Shown one piece after another: positions 16,790 to 25,827 of a stretch of 64,000 nt of DNA. The stretch spans positions 62,001-126,000 of the forward strand of contig NZ_JBHSMC010000003.1 of assembly GCF_042655485.1 (NCBI RefSeq). The letters are read 5' to 3'. Under the pieces are notes generated by a model. The model was not told the origin of the DNA, did not search any database, and worked only from the letters and a program-made list of their open reading frames with translations. Origin of the DNA: Lederbergia graminis (GTDB taxonomy: Bacteria > Bacillota > Bacilli > Bacillales > Bacillaceae_C). The stretch's first letter is position 1; each line of letters begins with the position of its first letter. The position numbers were made by a program, and so were the translations under genes.

Positions 16790-17992
16790 ATGAATTGGAA
16801 TTTATCGTTACAAGCCAAGTATGCCTTTGAAAAAGTGAATATCTTACCTATACCTGAAACAGATGAGGATTGGGACATACATATGGAGGACGCAAAAGAG
16901 GAGGGAATGGACCTTCAGGCTTCACTAGCAGCAGAACTGAATGAATGTAAAGAGCAATTACTTCAAGTACTCCCTACCAGATTTCATCCATATGTGCATG
17001 ATGGAACACTAAATACACCACAATTACCTAAGCATGTTCGAGAAGATTATTTGAATTGGATGCAAGGGGAAGAAAGAAAATTTGAAGCAGTTCTGGAAGC
17101 AGCACATGGCAATAAAGAGAAGACACTCGCTTTTTTACCAACATCTGTTCAAGAGGTTTACGAGCAAAGCTTACATGATGCGGTGATAGAGCGTATAGAA
17201 CGTGATGATGACTTACTAAAAATCACATTAAATACAGCTAGTGGATTTACGAATAAAGCTATTATTGAACTAACCTTTTCAGGGATTTTGGCTGAGCATT
17301 CAGAGGAACCAATAGAAGTTGGCCAGTGGTACATATACGATGAAATGATAAAAACGAGAAATGGGTTTGCCCTTCGTGTGATTTTTGAGTCTCCTGAAAC
17401 GGAATGGACAATCGAAGCAAAGGAAATAACTGCCGATTACTTGTATCGTCCTAAAGCGTATCATGATGTTGCTGAAGAGGAAGATGTGAAATTTAATACG
17501 TTTCTAGAGCAATTGAACCCTGAATTTAATTACATTTTCATCACTCCAAACTTTAAATCCATTATTAAGGGATTCACAAAGGAAGTACCTTATTTAGAGC
17601 TCGAGGATGGTGAACTGGGAATTGAAAATGGAGAAGTATATGCACTTTATTCTGGAGAAAAAATAAGCATCGCTCCTAGTTTAGATGACTGCATCTCCTT
17701 TATTTACACAAATGTGTACGAGGATCCTTATGCACAATTCCATGAGCCATTACCAGCAGATGAACTGGAGTCAGCTGCACTAGGAGAAGATATGGAGCTC
17801 CATACACGTGCATGGAATACGATGTATGAGAATCCACATGAATTTGCAGATATTATTAATAGGGTTCTAATGAAAGTGAGTTTCTCAGAAGAGAATGAAA
17901 TGATTGCTAGTGTACTCGTGAACCATTTCAAGGAATGTGGTGTATTAACGGATGAAACACTGCATAAGTATCAACAGTTTGTTGAGGAATAA
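16790..17992 (+). CDS. DUF4085-like protein
   Basis: 400 residues, soluble, acidic, with no signal peptide or membrane segment. The N-terminal half is helical (LQASLAAELNECKEQLLQVL, ALLEAAHGNKEKT-type helices). A middle beta-rich domain (about 120-215; GFTNKAIIELTFSGILAEH then QWYIYDEMIKTRNGFALRV) and an acidic C-terminal part follow. The overall layout agrees with what I remember of DUF4085 proteins in Bacillus, whose function is unknown. ATG behind AAAGGGGAT. It stands alone. Confidence 0.55.
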   Translation: MNWNLSLQAKYAFEKVNILPIPETDEDWDIHMEDAKEEGMDLQASLAAELNECKEQLLQVLPTRFHPYVHDGTLNTPQLPKHVREDYLNWMQGEERKFEAVLEAAHGNKEKTLAFLPTSVQEVYEQSLHDAVIERIERDDDLLKITLNTASGFTNKAIIELTFSGILAEHSEEPIEVGQWYIYDEMIKTRNGFALRVIFESPETEWTIEAKEITADYLYRPKAYHDVAEEEDVKFNTFLEQLNPEFNYIFITPNFKSIIKGFTKEVPYLELEDGELGIENGEVYALYSGEKISIAPSLDDCISFIYTNVYEDPYAQFHEPLPADELESAALGEDMELHTRAWNTMYENPHEFADIINRVLMKVSFSEENEMIASVLVNHFKECGVLTDETLHKYQQFVEE

Positions 17993-18086
17993 CATACATG
18001 AGGGATCACATGAGCAAAAGGAAAAAATGCATAAATAATCAAAGCCTACATGGATGATTTAGCTTGAGTTCATTTTTTTTATGAAA

Positions 18087-18274
18087 GCTCTGTTAAACTC
18101 TGTTGTTGATTTTCGCTCCTGTACACTCGCTTTCCGCGGGCACGGCCTTAGCTAACTTGGCAAAGAAAACCGCTTTGCCAAGTGGATCTTCGGCTCGTGC
18201 TGTTCCCGCAGGAGTCTCGTGTACATCCGCTACAATCAACTAAGTTGTTAACAACAATGAACTTTAACAGAGCC
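18087..18274. repeat. MITE-like repeat, copy 1, with target duplication
   Basis: A 188-bp element with inverted ends GCTCTGTTAAA/TTTAACAGAGC and an internal hairpin CTTGGCAAAG/CTTTGCCAAG. It is flanked on both sides by TTTATGAAA (18078-18086 and 18275-18283), consistent with a 9-bp target duplication. A close copy in opposite orientation lies at 32936-33114. It codes for nothing and is GC-richer than its surroundings. Confidence 0.8.
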
Positions 18275-18320
18275 TTTATGAAAGAAAAAGGCTGGACAGA
18301 GGAATATGGATGCAAATAAA

Positions 18321-18368
18321 AACCGAACTATACTTGATTTAAAAACAAGATAGTTCGGTCACTTTTTC
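18321..18368. terminator. Terminator-like hairpin related to the one at 2807
   Basis: ACCGAACTAT pairs with ATAGTTCGGT, with CTTGATTTAAAAACAAG as apex and a CACTTTTTC tail. It resembles the 2807-2856 hairpin, with paired base changes that preserve the stem. Confidence 0.55.
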
Positions 18369-18487
18369 AATTACAAAAAATTTATAGTTACCAGCGAAGT
18401 GTATTTCCTGAGCGTTATAGCTACACTTACATTGTTCTGATTTACATTCAAGTCAAATGGTTATGTCTCAACCTCTTTAATCAATGA

Positions 18488-18943
18488 TTATTTTATAGAA
18501 ATATAAATATCTAACTCGGATTCATCAGAATCAGGATGGAACCTAGAATCGTAGTATTCGAAGTCGACTCCTGTACGAACACAATCCGTTTGCTTCTCCC
18601 AAACATCATTGATGTATTCCCAATGGTCGCCGATTTTATCTGCTCCGCCTTTAAAGGTGAAAATGGCGTATTTTTGCGGAGGCAGTTTCAACACTTCCAT
18701 TCCATTAGGGATATCTTCTATGTCTGTCACGAATCCACCAACAAAATAAGAAAAACCTTGTTCATTTCCATCAAAGCAAATGCCAGCAGAAACTTCCTTT
18801 ATCCAATGGTTAATTTCGTTTTGTCGCTCTAAATATTCGTCCCATAGTTGCGGAATTAATGTGTGAGTATCATCTGTTACGAGATACTTCCTTTTAAAAC
18901 CAATTAATATGAGTTCATCTTTTTCCATTATAGTAGGTTTCAA
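18488..18943 (-). CDS. GyrI-like/AraC effector-binding domain protein
   Basis: About 151 residues from a TTG start 8 nt after GGAG. The pattern of alternating strands with ICFDGNEQGFSYFVGGFV, the KLPPQKYAIFTFKG strand, WEYINDVW and the terminal ELDIYISI is that of stand-alone effector-binding (GyrI-like/Cass2) domains. These bind small hydrophobic or cationic compounds; as a single domain without DNA-binding part its role is unclear. The glutamate that contacts cationic ligands cannot be assigned by eye. Confidence 0.75.
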   Translation of the reverse strand: MKPTIMEKDELILIGFKRKYLVTDDTHTLIPQLWDEYLERQNEINHWIKEVSAGICFDGNEQGFSYFVGGFVTDIEDIPNGMEVLKLPPQKYAIFTFKGGADKIGDHWEYINDVWEKQTDCVRTGVDFEYYDSRFHPDSDESELDIYISIK

Positions 18944-19020
18944 TTCGCCATCTCCCACACTTCATTTTATTTCTAACGAAGAAACAATGAAACAAGTATC
19001 AACTTGAGAAAGATATTTTT

Positions 19021-19845
19021 TTATCGATTATGAAACTCATTCGGATTAGCATTATGCCGTTCGCCACGGTCTAATTCCGCAATTCTTGCCATATCTTCGG
19101 CACTTAACTCAAAATCAAACACATCTAAATTCTCTACCATTCGAGAAGGTGTAACTGTTTTTGGAATGACAACGACATCTTCTTGAATATGCCAACGGAG
19201 AATTACTTGAGCTGGTGTCTTTCCATATTTTTCGGCCAAATCCTGAATAACTGAATCTTCGATCACCTTTATTCCATTCATTAACGGACTATACGCTTCT
19301 ACATATATTCCGTGTTCTTTACAAAACTGTTTCAGTTCTTTCTGTTGTAAGTATGGGTGAGATTCGATTTGGTTAACTGCAGGCTTAATTTCACATTCGT
19401 CAAAAATTCGTTGCAAATGATCAATTTCAAAGTTACAAACGCCAATTGCTTTTGTGCGCCCTTCTTTATACAATTTTTCGAGTGCTTTATACGTATCAAT
19501 ATATGTATCAAACTTTGGTGTTGGCCAATGAATTAAATAGAGATCGACATAATCAAGACCTAGTCTTTCAAGACTTTCATCAAATGCTCGTAAAGTATTT
19601 TCATAGCCTTGGTCACTATTCCATACCTTCGTTGTAATAAATAAATCTTCACGTGGTATATTGCTGTTTGCTATCGCTTCACCAACACCGACTTCATTTC
19701 GATATATCATAGCTGTATCAATTAGGCGGTATCCAGAATCCAGCGCTTGGCTAACTGCAGTCGTTGCTTCTTCATTACGAACTTTCCACACACCATACCC
19801 TAATTGAGGGATGCGAACACCATTATTTAATGTAAGATAATTCAT
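19021..19845 (-). CDS. Aldo/keto reductase
   Basis: 274 residues, normal for single-domain AKR5-type enzymes such as Bacillus YvgN/YtbE. The catalytic tetrad is visible as Asp43, Tyr48, Lys73 and His106 (DTAMIY, TKVW, LIHWP). The cofactor-binding region PKTVTPSRMVENLDVFDFEL is near the C terminus. It likely reduces aldehydes such as methylglyoxal with NADPH. ATG start with AGGAAGCG upstream; the gene stands alone. Confidence 0.93.
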   Translation of the reverse strand: MNYLTLNNGVRIPQLGYGVWKVRNEEATTAVSQALDSGYRLIDTAMIYRNEVGVGEAIANSNIPREDLFITTKVWNSDQGYENTLRAFDESLERLGLDYVDLYLIHWPTPKFDTYIDTYKALEKLYKEGRTKAIGVCNFEIDHLQRIFDECEIKPAVNQIESHPYLQQKELKQFCKEHGIYVEAYSPLMNGIKVIEDSVIQDLAEKYGKTPAQVILRWHIQEDVVVIPKTVTPSRMVENLDVFDFELSAEDMARIAELDRGERHNANPNEFHNR

Positions 19846-19997
19846 GTAATCGCTTCCTTTCCTTAATATTACATATTAGTCTATCATAGGAGTTAGAAAA
19901 TTTAAATTAATCCGTTTGACTTTTAATCATTGAACAGCAAAGAGGTTATATGCATAAAAAAAGAGGGAAAGAATCAAATCTCTTCCTCATTGCTCTA

Positions 19998-20558
19998 TTA
20001 ATCTCTAATTGTCTTTAGTGCAGTGGACCAGGAAACTACTTCATCTAACATTTTGTCCACTGTTTCTTGATGATGTGAAGCTGGTTTAAATACGCTCATA
20101 TTCTCAAAATCAGTAAATAAACTAAATGCAGGTTGTGTCCGAACTGTAGCAACAGCTGGTACAGTTAAAATTAATCTTAAATTATTTGCAGCTGTTACTC
20201 CTAGTGTAGAACCATAACTTACAATACCTGCGGCCTTATTATTCCATTCTACATACAAGTAATCAATGGCATCTTTTAAGCCAGAAGTAACTGCTTTGTT
20301 ATATTCAGGTGTAACAAAAACAAATCCATCTAATTCGATCACTTTTTGTGACCAAACATGTGCCTCTGGAGCTTGATAATCTTGTGACATAATTGCAGGA
20401 ATTGGTTCATTAAACTTTGGTAGATTGTAATCTTTGATATCGATTAATTCGTATTCCGCATCTCCACGGCGATCTGCAATTGATTTCACCCATTCTGCAA
20501 CTTGATTATTTACTCTTGAATCTCTTGTGCTTCCTGTAATAATACCGATTTTAACCAT
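19998..20558 (-). CDS. NADPH-dependent FMN reductase
   Basis: 186 residues with a flavodoxin-like fold. FMN phosphate loop GSTRDSRVN at residues 9-17, then FVTPEYNKAVTSGLKDAIDY and GIVSYGSTLGV. These signatures are those of the NADPH-dependent FMN reductase / azobenzene reductase family (Bacillus YwqN, YhdA). It may supply reduced flavin or reduce quinones and azo compounds. Strong AGGAGG before ATG. A long hairpin or operator lies upstream at 20623-20671. Confidence 0.9.
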   Translation of the reverse strand: MVKIGIITGSTRDSRVNNQVAEWVKSIADRRGDAEYELIDIKDYNLPKFNEPIPAIMSQDYQAPEAHVWSQKVIELDGFVFVTPEYNKAVTSGLKDAIDYLYVEWNNKAAGIVSYGSTLGVTAANNLRLILTVPAVATVRTQPAFSLFTDFENMSVFKPASHHQETVDKMLDEVVSWSTALKTIRD

Positions 20559-20622
20559 TGTAATTCCTCCTAAAAATATATGTTTTTTATTTGATATTTA
20601 ACTTATAACTGTATAATACCGA

Positions 20623-20671
20623 GGATCTGAGCAACAAAACACCAATAGAAGATTGGATTTGTTGCTTATCC
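20623..20671. promoter_or_regulatory. Long interrupted palindrome upstream of the FMN reductase
   Basis: AGCAACAAA...CCAAT...ATTGG...TTTGTTGCT, flanked by GGAT/ATCC, forms a 49-nt dyad. There is no T tract in either direction, so it is not a terminator. It lies between divergent genes, just upstream of a TATTAT/TATAC stretch on the minus strand, and could be an operator for a redox-responsive repressor. Confidence 0.4.
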
Positions 20672-20790
20672 AACACAAATGAAAAATTGTTGAATAATCT
20701 CTCTAATTTCTTCTAAGTTTAGTGGTTAATAGTGTATGAATTCAGTATGATAATAGATGAGAGGAAAAATATGTTTCTGGAGGGATTCTA

Positions 20791-21807
20791 TTGAAAGCGC
20801 TTTTTATTGGTGGAACAGGAACAATTAGTACTGCTATTACGAAACAATTAGTAGAAAAGGGTTGGGAGCTATATCTATTAAATCGTGGAAATAGAAATGA
20901 GCTACTTCCTGAAGGTGTAAAAGTAATAACAGCTGATATTAATGATGAAGATAAGGTTTCAGAATTGATTCAGGATTTACACTTTGATGTTGTTGCTGAT
21001 TTTATTGCCTTTGTTCCTTCCCATTTGGAAAGAGATTATCGATTGTTTAAAGGGAAAACAAAACAATTTATATTCATTAGCTCTGCCTCAGCCTATCAAA
21101 CTCCATTAGCAGATTATCGAGTGACAGAAGGGACACCTTTAGCAAATCCATACTGGGAATACTCAAGAAACAAGATAGCATGTGAAGATTATTTAATGAA
21201 GCTGTACAGGGAAGAAGGATTCCCAATTACGATTGTGAGACCAAGTCATACGTATGATGAACGATCGATACCGCTTGGGGTTCATGGAACAAAAGGGTCT
21301 TGGCAAGTCGCTAAACGGATGTTGGAGAATAAACCAGTTATCATTCATGGAGATGGAACAGCATTATGGACAATGACTCATAATAGTGATTTTGCGAAAG
21401 GGTTCATTGGATTAATGGGGAATATTCATGCAATAGGGGAGTCTGTACATATTACGTCAGATGAAACTGTGACATGGAATCAAATATATGAAATGATTGC
21501 AGATGCACTCGGGGTAAAACTAAATGCTGTATATGTTTCCTCCGATTTCCTAGCTAAAGCAAGTAACTGGGATCTCGGCAGTGGCTTATTAGGAGATAAG
21601 TCAAACTCTGTAGTATTTGACAATTCGAAGTTGAAAAGGCTTGTACCAGAATTTGTAGCAACTACAAGACTGGATCAAGGTATTAGGCAAGCAGTGAACT
21701 TTATTTTGGATCATCCAGAATATCAATTCGAAGATAAGGAATTTGATGAGTGGTGTGACAGAGTGATTGCTGTACTCGATGAAGCATTAGTAAGAATAAA
21801 ACAATAG
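20791..21807 (+). CDS. NAD-dependent epimerase/dehydratase-family (atypical SDR) protein
   Basis: 338 residues from TTG behind TGGAGGGA. The N-terminal Rossmann motif is FIGGTGTIS (residues 5-13), the active-site pair YSRNK lies near 128, and the middle carries VRPSHTY and ALWTMTHNSDFAKGFIGLM. The sequence resembles the CSP41/UDP-sugar epimerase-like branch of extended SDRs. Some of these act on nucleotide sugars, others bind RNA. Substrate unknown. A strong terminator follows. Confidence 0.8.
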   Translation: MKALFIGGTGTISTAITKQLVEKGWELYLLNRGNRNELLPEGVKVITADINDEDKVSELIQDLHFDVVADFIAFVPSHLERDYRLFKGKTKQFIFISSASAYQTPLADYRVTEGTPLANPYWEYSRNKIACEDYLMKLYREEGFPITIVRPSHTYDERSIPLGVHGTKGSWQVAKRMLENKPVIIHGDGTALWTMTHNSDFAKGFIGLMGNIHAIGESVHITSDETVTWNQIYEMIADALGVKLNAVYVSSDFLAKASNWDLGSGLLGDKSNSVVFDNSKLKRLVPEFVATTRLDQGIRQAVNFILDHPEYQFEDKEFDEWCDRVIAVLDEALVRIKQ

Positions 21808-21818
21808 TATGAAATTCT

Positions 21819-21867
21819 ATCCTTTACAAAAGCGAGAATCCTCGTTCATTGTAAAGGATTTTTTTTG
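21819..21867 (+). terminator. Intrinsic terminator after the SDR gene
   Basis: ATCCTTTACAA pairs with TTGTAAAGGAT, with an inner GCGAGAATCCTCGT hairpin and eight T. Confidence 0.85.
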
Positions 21868-22020
21868 AGGAAAAGAAAACCTGAGTTTCCCACTGTGAGT
21901 TATAAATATTTTTGGATACAAGGTATAAAATTCATTGTTTCGTATATTTTAATATTAGTAATTTGCTATACTTTTTTATTACTTTTGGGGAATTTAACAA
22001 AACGAAAGGGAGGGAGAAAG

Positions 22021-23415
22021 ATGGACCTATTTTGGTTACTAGTGAATATTGCAATCTTTTTAGCTATTACATTCTTATTGATTTGGATGCAAAGAAAACA
22101 TGTCTCATTCAGTAAACGGGTGTTAACTGGTTTAGGATTAGGGATTTTGTTAGGTGCATTTTTACAAATAGCGTATGGTGCGGATTCGGAAGTAGTTGCA
22201 GATACAACCAATTGGTATTCGATAGCAGGTAGTGGGTATATTCGTTTGCTCATGTTAATTGTTATACCACTTGTTATGGCATCTATTATTCAATCTATTA
22301 TTAATCTGGAAAAGTCGTCAGAACTCGGAAAAATGTCGTTATGGATTATCGGTATTCTTGTAGTAACAGCAATGATTGCGGCAGTCATTGGTATTGGAAG
22401 TGCAACATTATTTGATCTCAATGCAGATCAAATCGAAGCTGGGCAAGCAGAAATGGAAAGGGCGGAATCGTTAGAAAATAGATTAGGAACAGTAGAAGAT
22501 ATGACGATTCCAGACCAAATCGTTAGCTTCATTCCTTCGAATATCTTTTTAGATATGACACAACAAAGAGCAACTTCAGTAATTGCTGTAGTAGTATTTT
22601 CAATTATTGTTGGAGTTGCAGTACTAGGGTTACGAAGGAAAAACCCAGAGCAAGCGGAGTTTGTCACTAAAATTGTCAATGCTTTTTACTCGGTTATTAT
22701 GCGTATTGTTACATTAATTCTACGCCTAACACCATTTGGTATTTTGGCATTAATGGCAAATACAGTAGCGAATACAGATGTGGCTGGAATTCTTGAACTC
22801 GGGAAATTTGTAATTGCTTCCTATGTAGCGCTTATTGTGATGTTCATCATTCATCTTGTTCTAATAGGTGTATTTGGATTAAATCCATTCACTTACTTGA
22901 AAAAAGTGTTGCCAGTACTTTCATTTGCATTTACATCGCGTTCCAGTGCTGGAACGATACCTTTAAATATTCAAGTTCAAGAAAAATCACTTGGTGTTCA
23001 TCAAGGAATCGCCAATATGTCGGCGTCTTTCGGAGCAACGATTGGTCAGAATGGCTGTGCCGGTATTTATCCAGCGATGCTTGCAGTTATGATTGCACCG
23101 ACAATGGGAATTGACCCACTATCCTTTGACTTTATTATAAAGCTCGTGTTCATTATCGGTATAAGTTCCTTCGGTGTTGCCGGTGTAGGTGGAGGAGCAA
23201 CATTTGCCGCATTAATCGTACTATCATCAATGGGATTGCCAGTAGGGTTAGCCGGATTGTTAATTTCAATTGAAGCATTAATTGATATGGGACGTACAGC
23301 GTTAAATGTGAATGGTGCCATGATGTCTGGAACACTCACATCACGATTTATGAAGAAGTTAAATGTAGAAAAATTTAATGATAAAACAGCGATTGAGAAA
23401 GATATTTCGATATAA
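22021..23415 (+). CDS. tcyP: L-cystine uptake protein TcyP
   Basis: 464 residues from the ATG at 22021 behind AAAGGGAGGGAGAAAG; upstream in-frame codons overlap the preceding terminator and are not translated. It belongs to the dicarboxylate/amino acid:cation symporter family. It closely follows the B. subtilis TcyP pattern: MQRKHVSFSKRV near the start, LILRLTPFGILALMA, SFAFTSRSSAGTIPLNI, SFGATIGQNGCAGIYPAML and ISSFGVAGVGGGATFAALIV. It imports cystine with cation coupling. It opens a sulfur-related region together with the LysR gene and the organosulfur operon. An extended -10 TGCTATACT lies about 50 bp upstream. Confidence 0.93.
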   Translation: MDLFWLLVNIAIFLAITFLLIWMQRKHVSFSKRVLTGLGLGILLGAFLQIAYGADSEVVADTTNWYSIAGSGYIRLLMLIVIPLVMASIIQSIINLEKSSELGKMSLWIIGILVVTAMIAAVIGIGSATLFDLNADQIEAGQAEMERAESLENRLGTVEDMTIPDQIVSFIPSNIFLDMTQQRATSVIAVVVFSIIVGVAVLGLRRKNPEQAEFVTKIVNAFYSVIMRIVTLILRLTPFGILALMANTVANTDVAGILELGKFVIASYVALIVMFIIHLVLIGVFGLNPFTYLKKVLPVLSFAFTSRSSAGTIPLNIQVQEKSLGVHQGIANMSASFGATIGQNGCAGIYPAMLAVMIAPTMGIDPLSFDFIIKLVFIIGISSFGVAGVGGGATFAALIVLSSMGLPVGLAGLLISIEALIDMGRTALNVNGAMMSGTLTSRFMKKLNVEKFNDKTAIEKDISI

Positions 23416-23420
23416 GATTT

Positions 23421-23459
23421 GAAGTGGAGGAAAGCAAAGTTGCTTTTCTCCACTTTTTT
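23421..23459 (+). terminator. Intrinsic terminator after tcyP
   Basis: AAGTGGAGGAAAGCA pairs with TGCTTTTCTCCACTT, followed by TTTTT. Confidence 0.8.
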
Positions 23460-23632
23460 ATTTCAATTATTCGGTAAAGCAAAAATGTTTGTAGAAAAAT
23501 TGCTTCTGTTATCCTTACATAAAAATAGGCATTTTGAGCTAATTGACATTTTAGTAAATCATGGTATGCTTTTTTCAATATAATACCGAGTAAACAAATG
23601 AGAATTATCATATAAGTGATGGGGAGGACATA

Positions 23633-24505
23633 ATGGATCTACGTACAATAAAAACATTTCAAACGATAGTAAAGTGTGGCAGCTTTCAACAAGCGGCTGA
23701 ACAATTAAATTATGCCCAATCCACTGTTACAACCCAAATTAAGAAACTCGAGAATGACCTTGGTGTAACCTTGCTAGAGCGTGGCAACCACTTACAGCTG
23801 ACGGAAGCGGGCCGCTTATTATATGAAAAAGGCGAGTTATTACTAAGATCATTTGATCATGTAAAACAGTCGATGACGGAACTAGTGGAAGGAGAAGCGG
23901 GGATTCTCCGAATTGGGGTGATGGAACCAATGGCAAGCTATAGGTTGCCAGTGCTGTTGACGATGTTTTCTAAACAATTCCCCAAAGTACAAATTAGCCT
24001 GCAAATACACGGGAGTAGTGTGTTAGCAGATATGGTGGAAAAGGAAGAAATAGATATTGCTATTTGTGCTGCTCCTGATATATATCGAGACACTGAATTT
24101 GATCCTATTTTTTCCGAAAAAGTAGCCTTATTAATTCCAGAAACTCACCGCTTAAGTAAGGTCGAACATGTAAAATTAGTAGATTTATATAATGAAAAAT
24201 TACTTATCACAAACTCAACCTGTCCGTTTCGCGGTAACTTTGAAAGAAAGCTACTGGAATCTGGGATTATACCGAGTTATGGAATGGAAGTAAGTAATTT
24301 AATGGCATTGAAATATTATGTTCAAGCTGGCTTCGGTGCGGCAATTGTTCCGCTTATTACCATTCAACCCCCTCCTGTCGGAACCGTAATGAAGCATATT
24401 ATGGATTTCCCATCTGGACTCACAGTAGGTTCATTACGAAAAGTGAACAATCAACAAAGTAAATTCGTGCATCAACTGCTTACCATTCTTAAAAGCAACT
24501 CCTGA
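23633..24505 (+). CDS. LysR-family transcriptional regulator
   Basis: 290 residues. The N-terminal winged helix-turn-helix has FQQAAEQLNYAQSTVTTQIKKLE at about 18-40 and GVTLLERGNHLQLTEAGRLL; the effector-binding domain covers about 90-285. Between tcyP and the organosulfur operon, all on one strand, it is a natural candidate regulator of sulfur-source genes (compare CysL/YwfK, YtlI), but the effector is not visible. ATG behind GGGGAGGA; own terminator downstream. Confidence 0.9.
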   Translation: MDLRTIKTFQTIVKCGSFQQAAEQLNYAQSTVTTQIKKLENDLGVTLLERGNHLQLTEAGRLLYEKGELLLRSFDHVKQSMTELVEGEAGILRIGVMEPMASYRLPVLLTMFSKQFPKVQISLQIHGSSVLADMVEKEEIDIAICAAPDIYRDTEFDPIFSEKVALLIPETHRLSKVEHVKLVDLYNEKLLITNSTCPFRGNFERKLLESGIIPSYGMEVSNLMALKYYVQAGFGAAIVPLITIQPPPVGTVMKHIMDFPSGLTVGSLRKVNNQQSKFVHQLLTILKSNS

Positions 24506-24524
24506 ATAACATTCCTTCCTTCAT

Positions 24525-24553
24525 AAAAAGTGAATATAAAATTCACTTTTTTC
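24525..24553 (+). terminator. Intrinsic terminator after the LysR gene
   Basis: AAAAGTGAAT pairs with ATTCACTTTT with a 5-nt loop, followed by TT. Confidence 0.7.
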
Positions 24554-24555
24554 AA

Positions 24556-24585
24556 TTGTACAAATGATGATGAGTGCTGTATAAA
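24556..24585 (+). promoter_or_regulatory. Candidate promoter of the organosulfur operon
   Basis: TTGTAC, 18 bp, TATAAA, about 50 bp before the first gene. It lies just after the LysR terminator, which supports a separate operon start. Confidence 0.55.
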
Positions 24586-24636
24586 TAATATTAATCACAT
24601 TGAATTACTCAGAAATGACGTAAGAGGAGGAAGGAA

Positions 24637-25008
24637 ATGATCATCGCTCTAGTGTTAAATGCAGATGAAACAGTCGTACCAATTGTCGAAGGTACCGTTT
24701 TACGTATTTATGATGCAGTAAAAAAGCAAATTCAAGATTATGAAAATCCAGCACAGTTTTTACAGGAAGGGAGAAGGGGTGCTACCCTTTCATTCGCTGA
24801 AGATAAAGGTGCTACTGTATTTGTTGCACCTCCACAAACTTTTTGTGAATTGTCCTATGAGAAAGCAGTTAAAGATGGGATTCATTTTATTTCATTAGAA
24901 AGAAGTTTGAGTTTTCCTGAATTATTACGCTTGCTGGAAAGTGGTCAATTGAATATCGGTGATAAATTGTCTGGAGATGAAATTGCACCAAGTCAAATAG
25001 TTCATTAA
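24637..25008 (+). CDS. Small unknown protein heading the organosulfur operon
   Basis: 123 residues, no signal peptide or membrane segment, ATG behind GAGGAGGAA. The pattern VEGTVLRIYDAVKKQIQDYENP, GATLSFAEDKGATVFVAPP and DGIHFISL recalls the ribonuclease-H-like fold of NifX/dinitrogenase cofactor proteins, but I see no metal-binding cysteines beyond a single FCEL. It lies 18 bp before ssuB in the same orientation, so it should be part of the sulfonate system. I do not know a described Ssu partner of this kind. Confidence 0.65.
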   Translation: MIIALVLNADETVVPIVEGTVLRIYDAVKKQIQDYENPAQFLQEGRRGATLSFAEDKGATVFVAPPQTFCELSYEKAVKDGIHFISLERSLSFPELLRLLESGQLNIGDKLSGDEIAPSQIVH

Positions 25009-25026
25009 CGAATAGGGAGTGAAAAA

Positions 25027-25809
25027 ATGTCCGGTAATCAAGGTGTTGAACTAAGCATACAGCAGTTAGAGAAAACATTTGGCCAATTAGAAGTGTTACG
25101 TAACATTAATTTGCAGATTGCACCTGGTGAATTTGTGGCGATTGTTGGAAAAAGTGGTTGTGGGAAAAGTACGTTACTTAGAAGTATTGCTGGTCTGGAA
25201 GCAGTTACAGCTGGGGAAATACGACAGGATCATCAGCTCATTTCTAACTCAAACCTACAGGCACGCATGATGTTTCAAGAGGCTCGTTTATTACCATGGT
25301 TATCGGTCCTAGAAAATGTCGGTGTTGGCTTAAGTTTAACGAAGGGCTGGAAGGAACGTGCCAATTGGGCTTTACAACAAGTAGGCCTAGAAGATAGAGC
25401 AGATGAATGGCCAGCAGTTCTCTCTGGTGGACAAAAACAGCGTGTTGCATTAGCTCGCGCACTAGCAGCGGAACCAAAGCTACTCTTATTAGATGAACCA
25501 CTTGGAGCATTGGATGCATTAACACGTTACGAGATGCAGGAGTTAATTGATATGCTTTGGCAACAGCAGAAATTTACGACATTATTGGTCACCCATGATG
25601 TAAGCGAAGCAATTGCTCTTGCGGATCGTGTCGTTTTAATTGAAGAAGGTATGGTGAAAAAAGACTTAGCTGTATCGTTAGCACGACCAAGAAATCGAAC
25701 AAATCCAAGATTTGCAGAGTTAGAGGAAGAACTTTTAGCTAGTATCCTTGGGAAAACAAAATCACATCCCCACGGTCAAAAGCGGAGAGTAACAGCAAAT
25801 ATTGTTTAA
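25027..25809 (+). CDS. ssuB: Aliphatic sulfonate ABC transporter, ATP-binding protein
   Basis: 260 residues. Walker A GKSGCGKST near 41, Q-loop MFQEARLLPW, signature LSGGQKQR near 138, Walker B LLLLDEP and the switch histidine in LLVTHDVSEA. The LLPW after the Q-loop and the GALDALTR motif are typical of the nitrate/sulfonate/taurine importer ATPases. It energises uptake of sulfonates with the SsuA and SsuC proteins encoded downstream. ATG behind GGGAGTG. Confidence 0.93.
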   Translation: MSGNQGVELSIQQLEKTFGQLEVLRNINLQIAPGEFVAIVGKSGCGKSTLLRSIAGLEAVTAGEIRQDHQLISNSNLQARMMFQEARLLPWLSVLENVGVGLSLTKGWKERANWALQQVGLEDRADEWPAVLSGGQKQRVALARALAAEPKLLLLDEPLGALDALTRYEMQELIDMLWQQQKFTTLLVTHDVSEAIALADRVVLIEEGMVKKDLAVSLARPRNRTNPRFAELEEELLASILGKTKSHPHGQKRRVTANIV

Positions 25810-25827
25810 ATAATGGAGGCGAAAAGA

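Larger units (their letters stand above)
17993..18487. other. Intergenic region holding a MITE-like repeat and a hairpin
   Basis: About 500 bp with no gene; it contains the repeat at 18087-18274 and the terminator-like hairpin at 18321-18368, annotated separately. The remainder is AT-rich with nothing recognisable. Confidence 0.6.

Noticed and set aside
20792..20805. cre-like TGAAAGCGCTTTTT at the start of the SDR gene
   Set aside because: It matches 12 of 14 positions, but lies over the start codon and its first four codons (Lys-Ala-Leu-Phe), so coding sequence explains it.
21865..22020. 52-codon N-terminal extension of TcyP
   Set aside because: It would start inside the upstream terminator, and the ATG at 22021 has a strong RBS and the family's normal N terminus.
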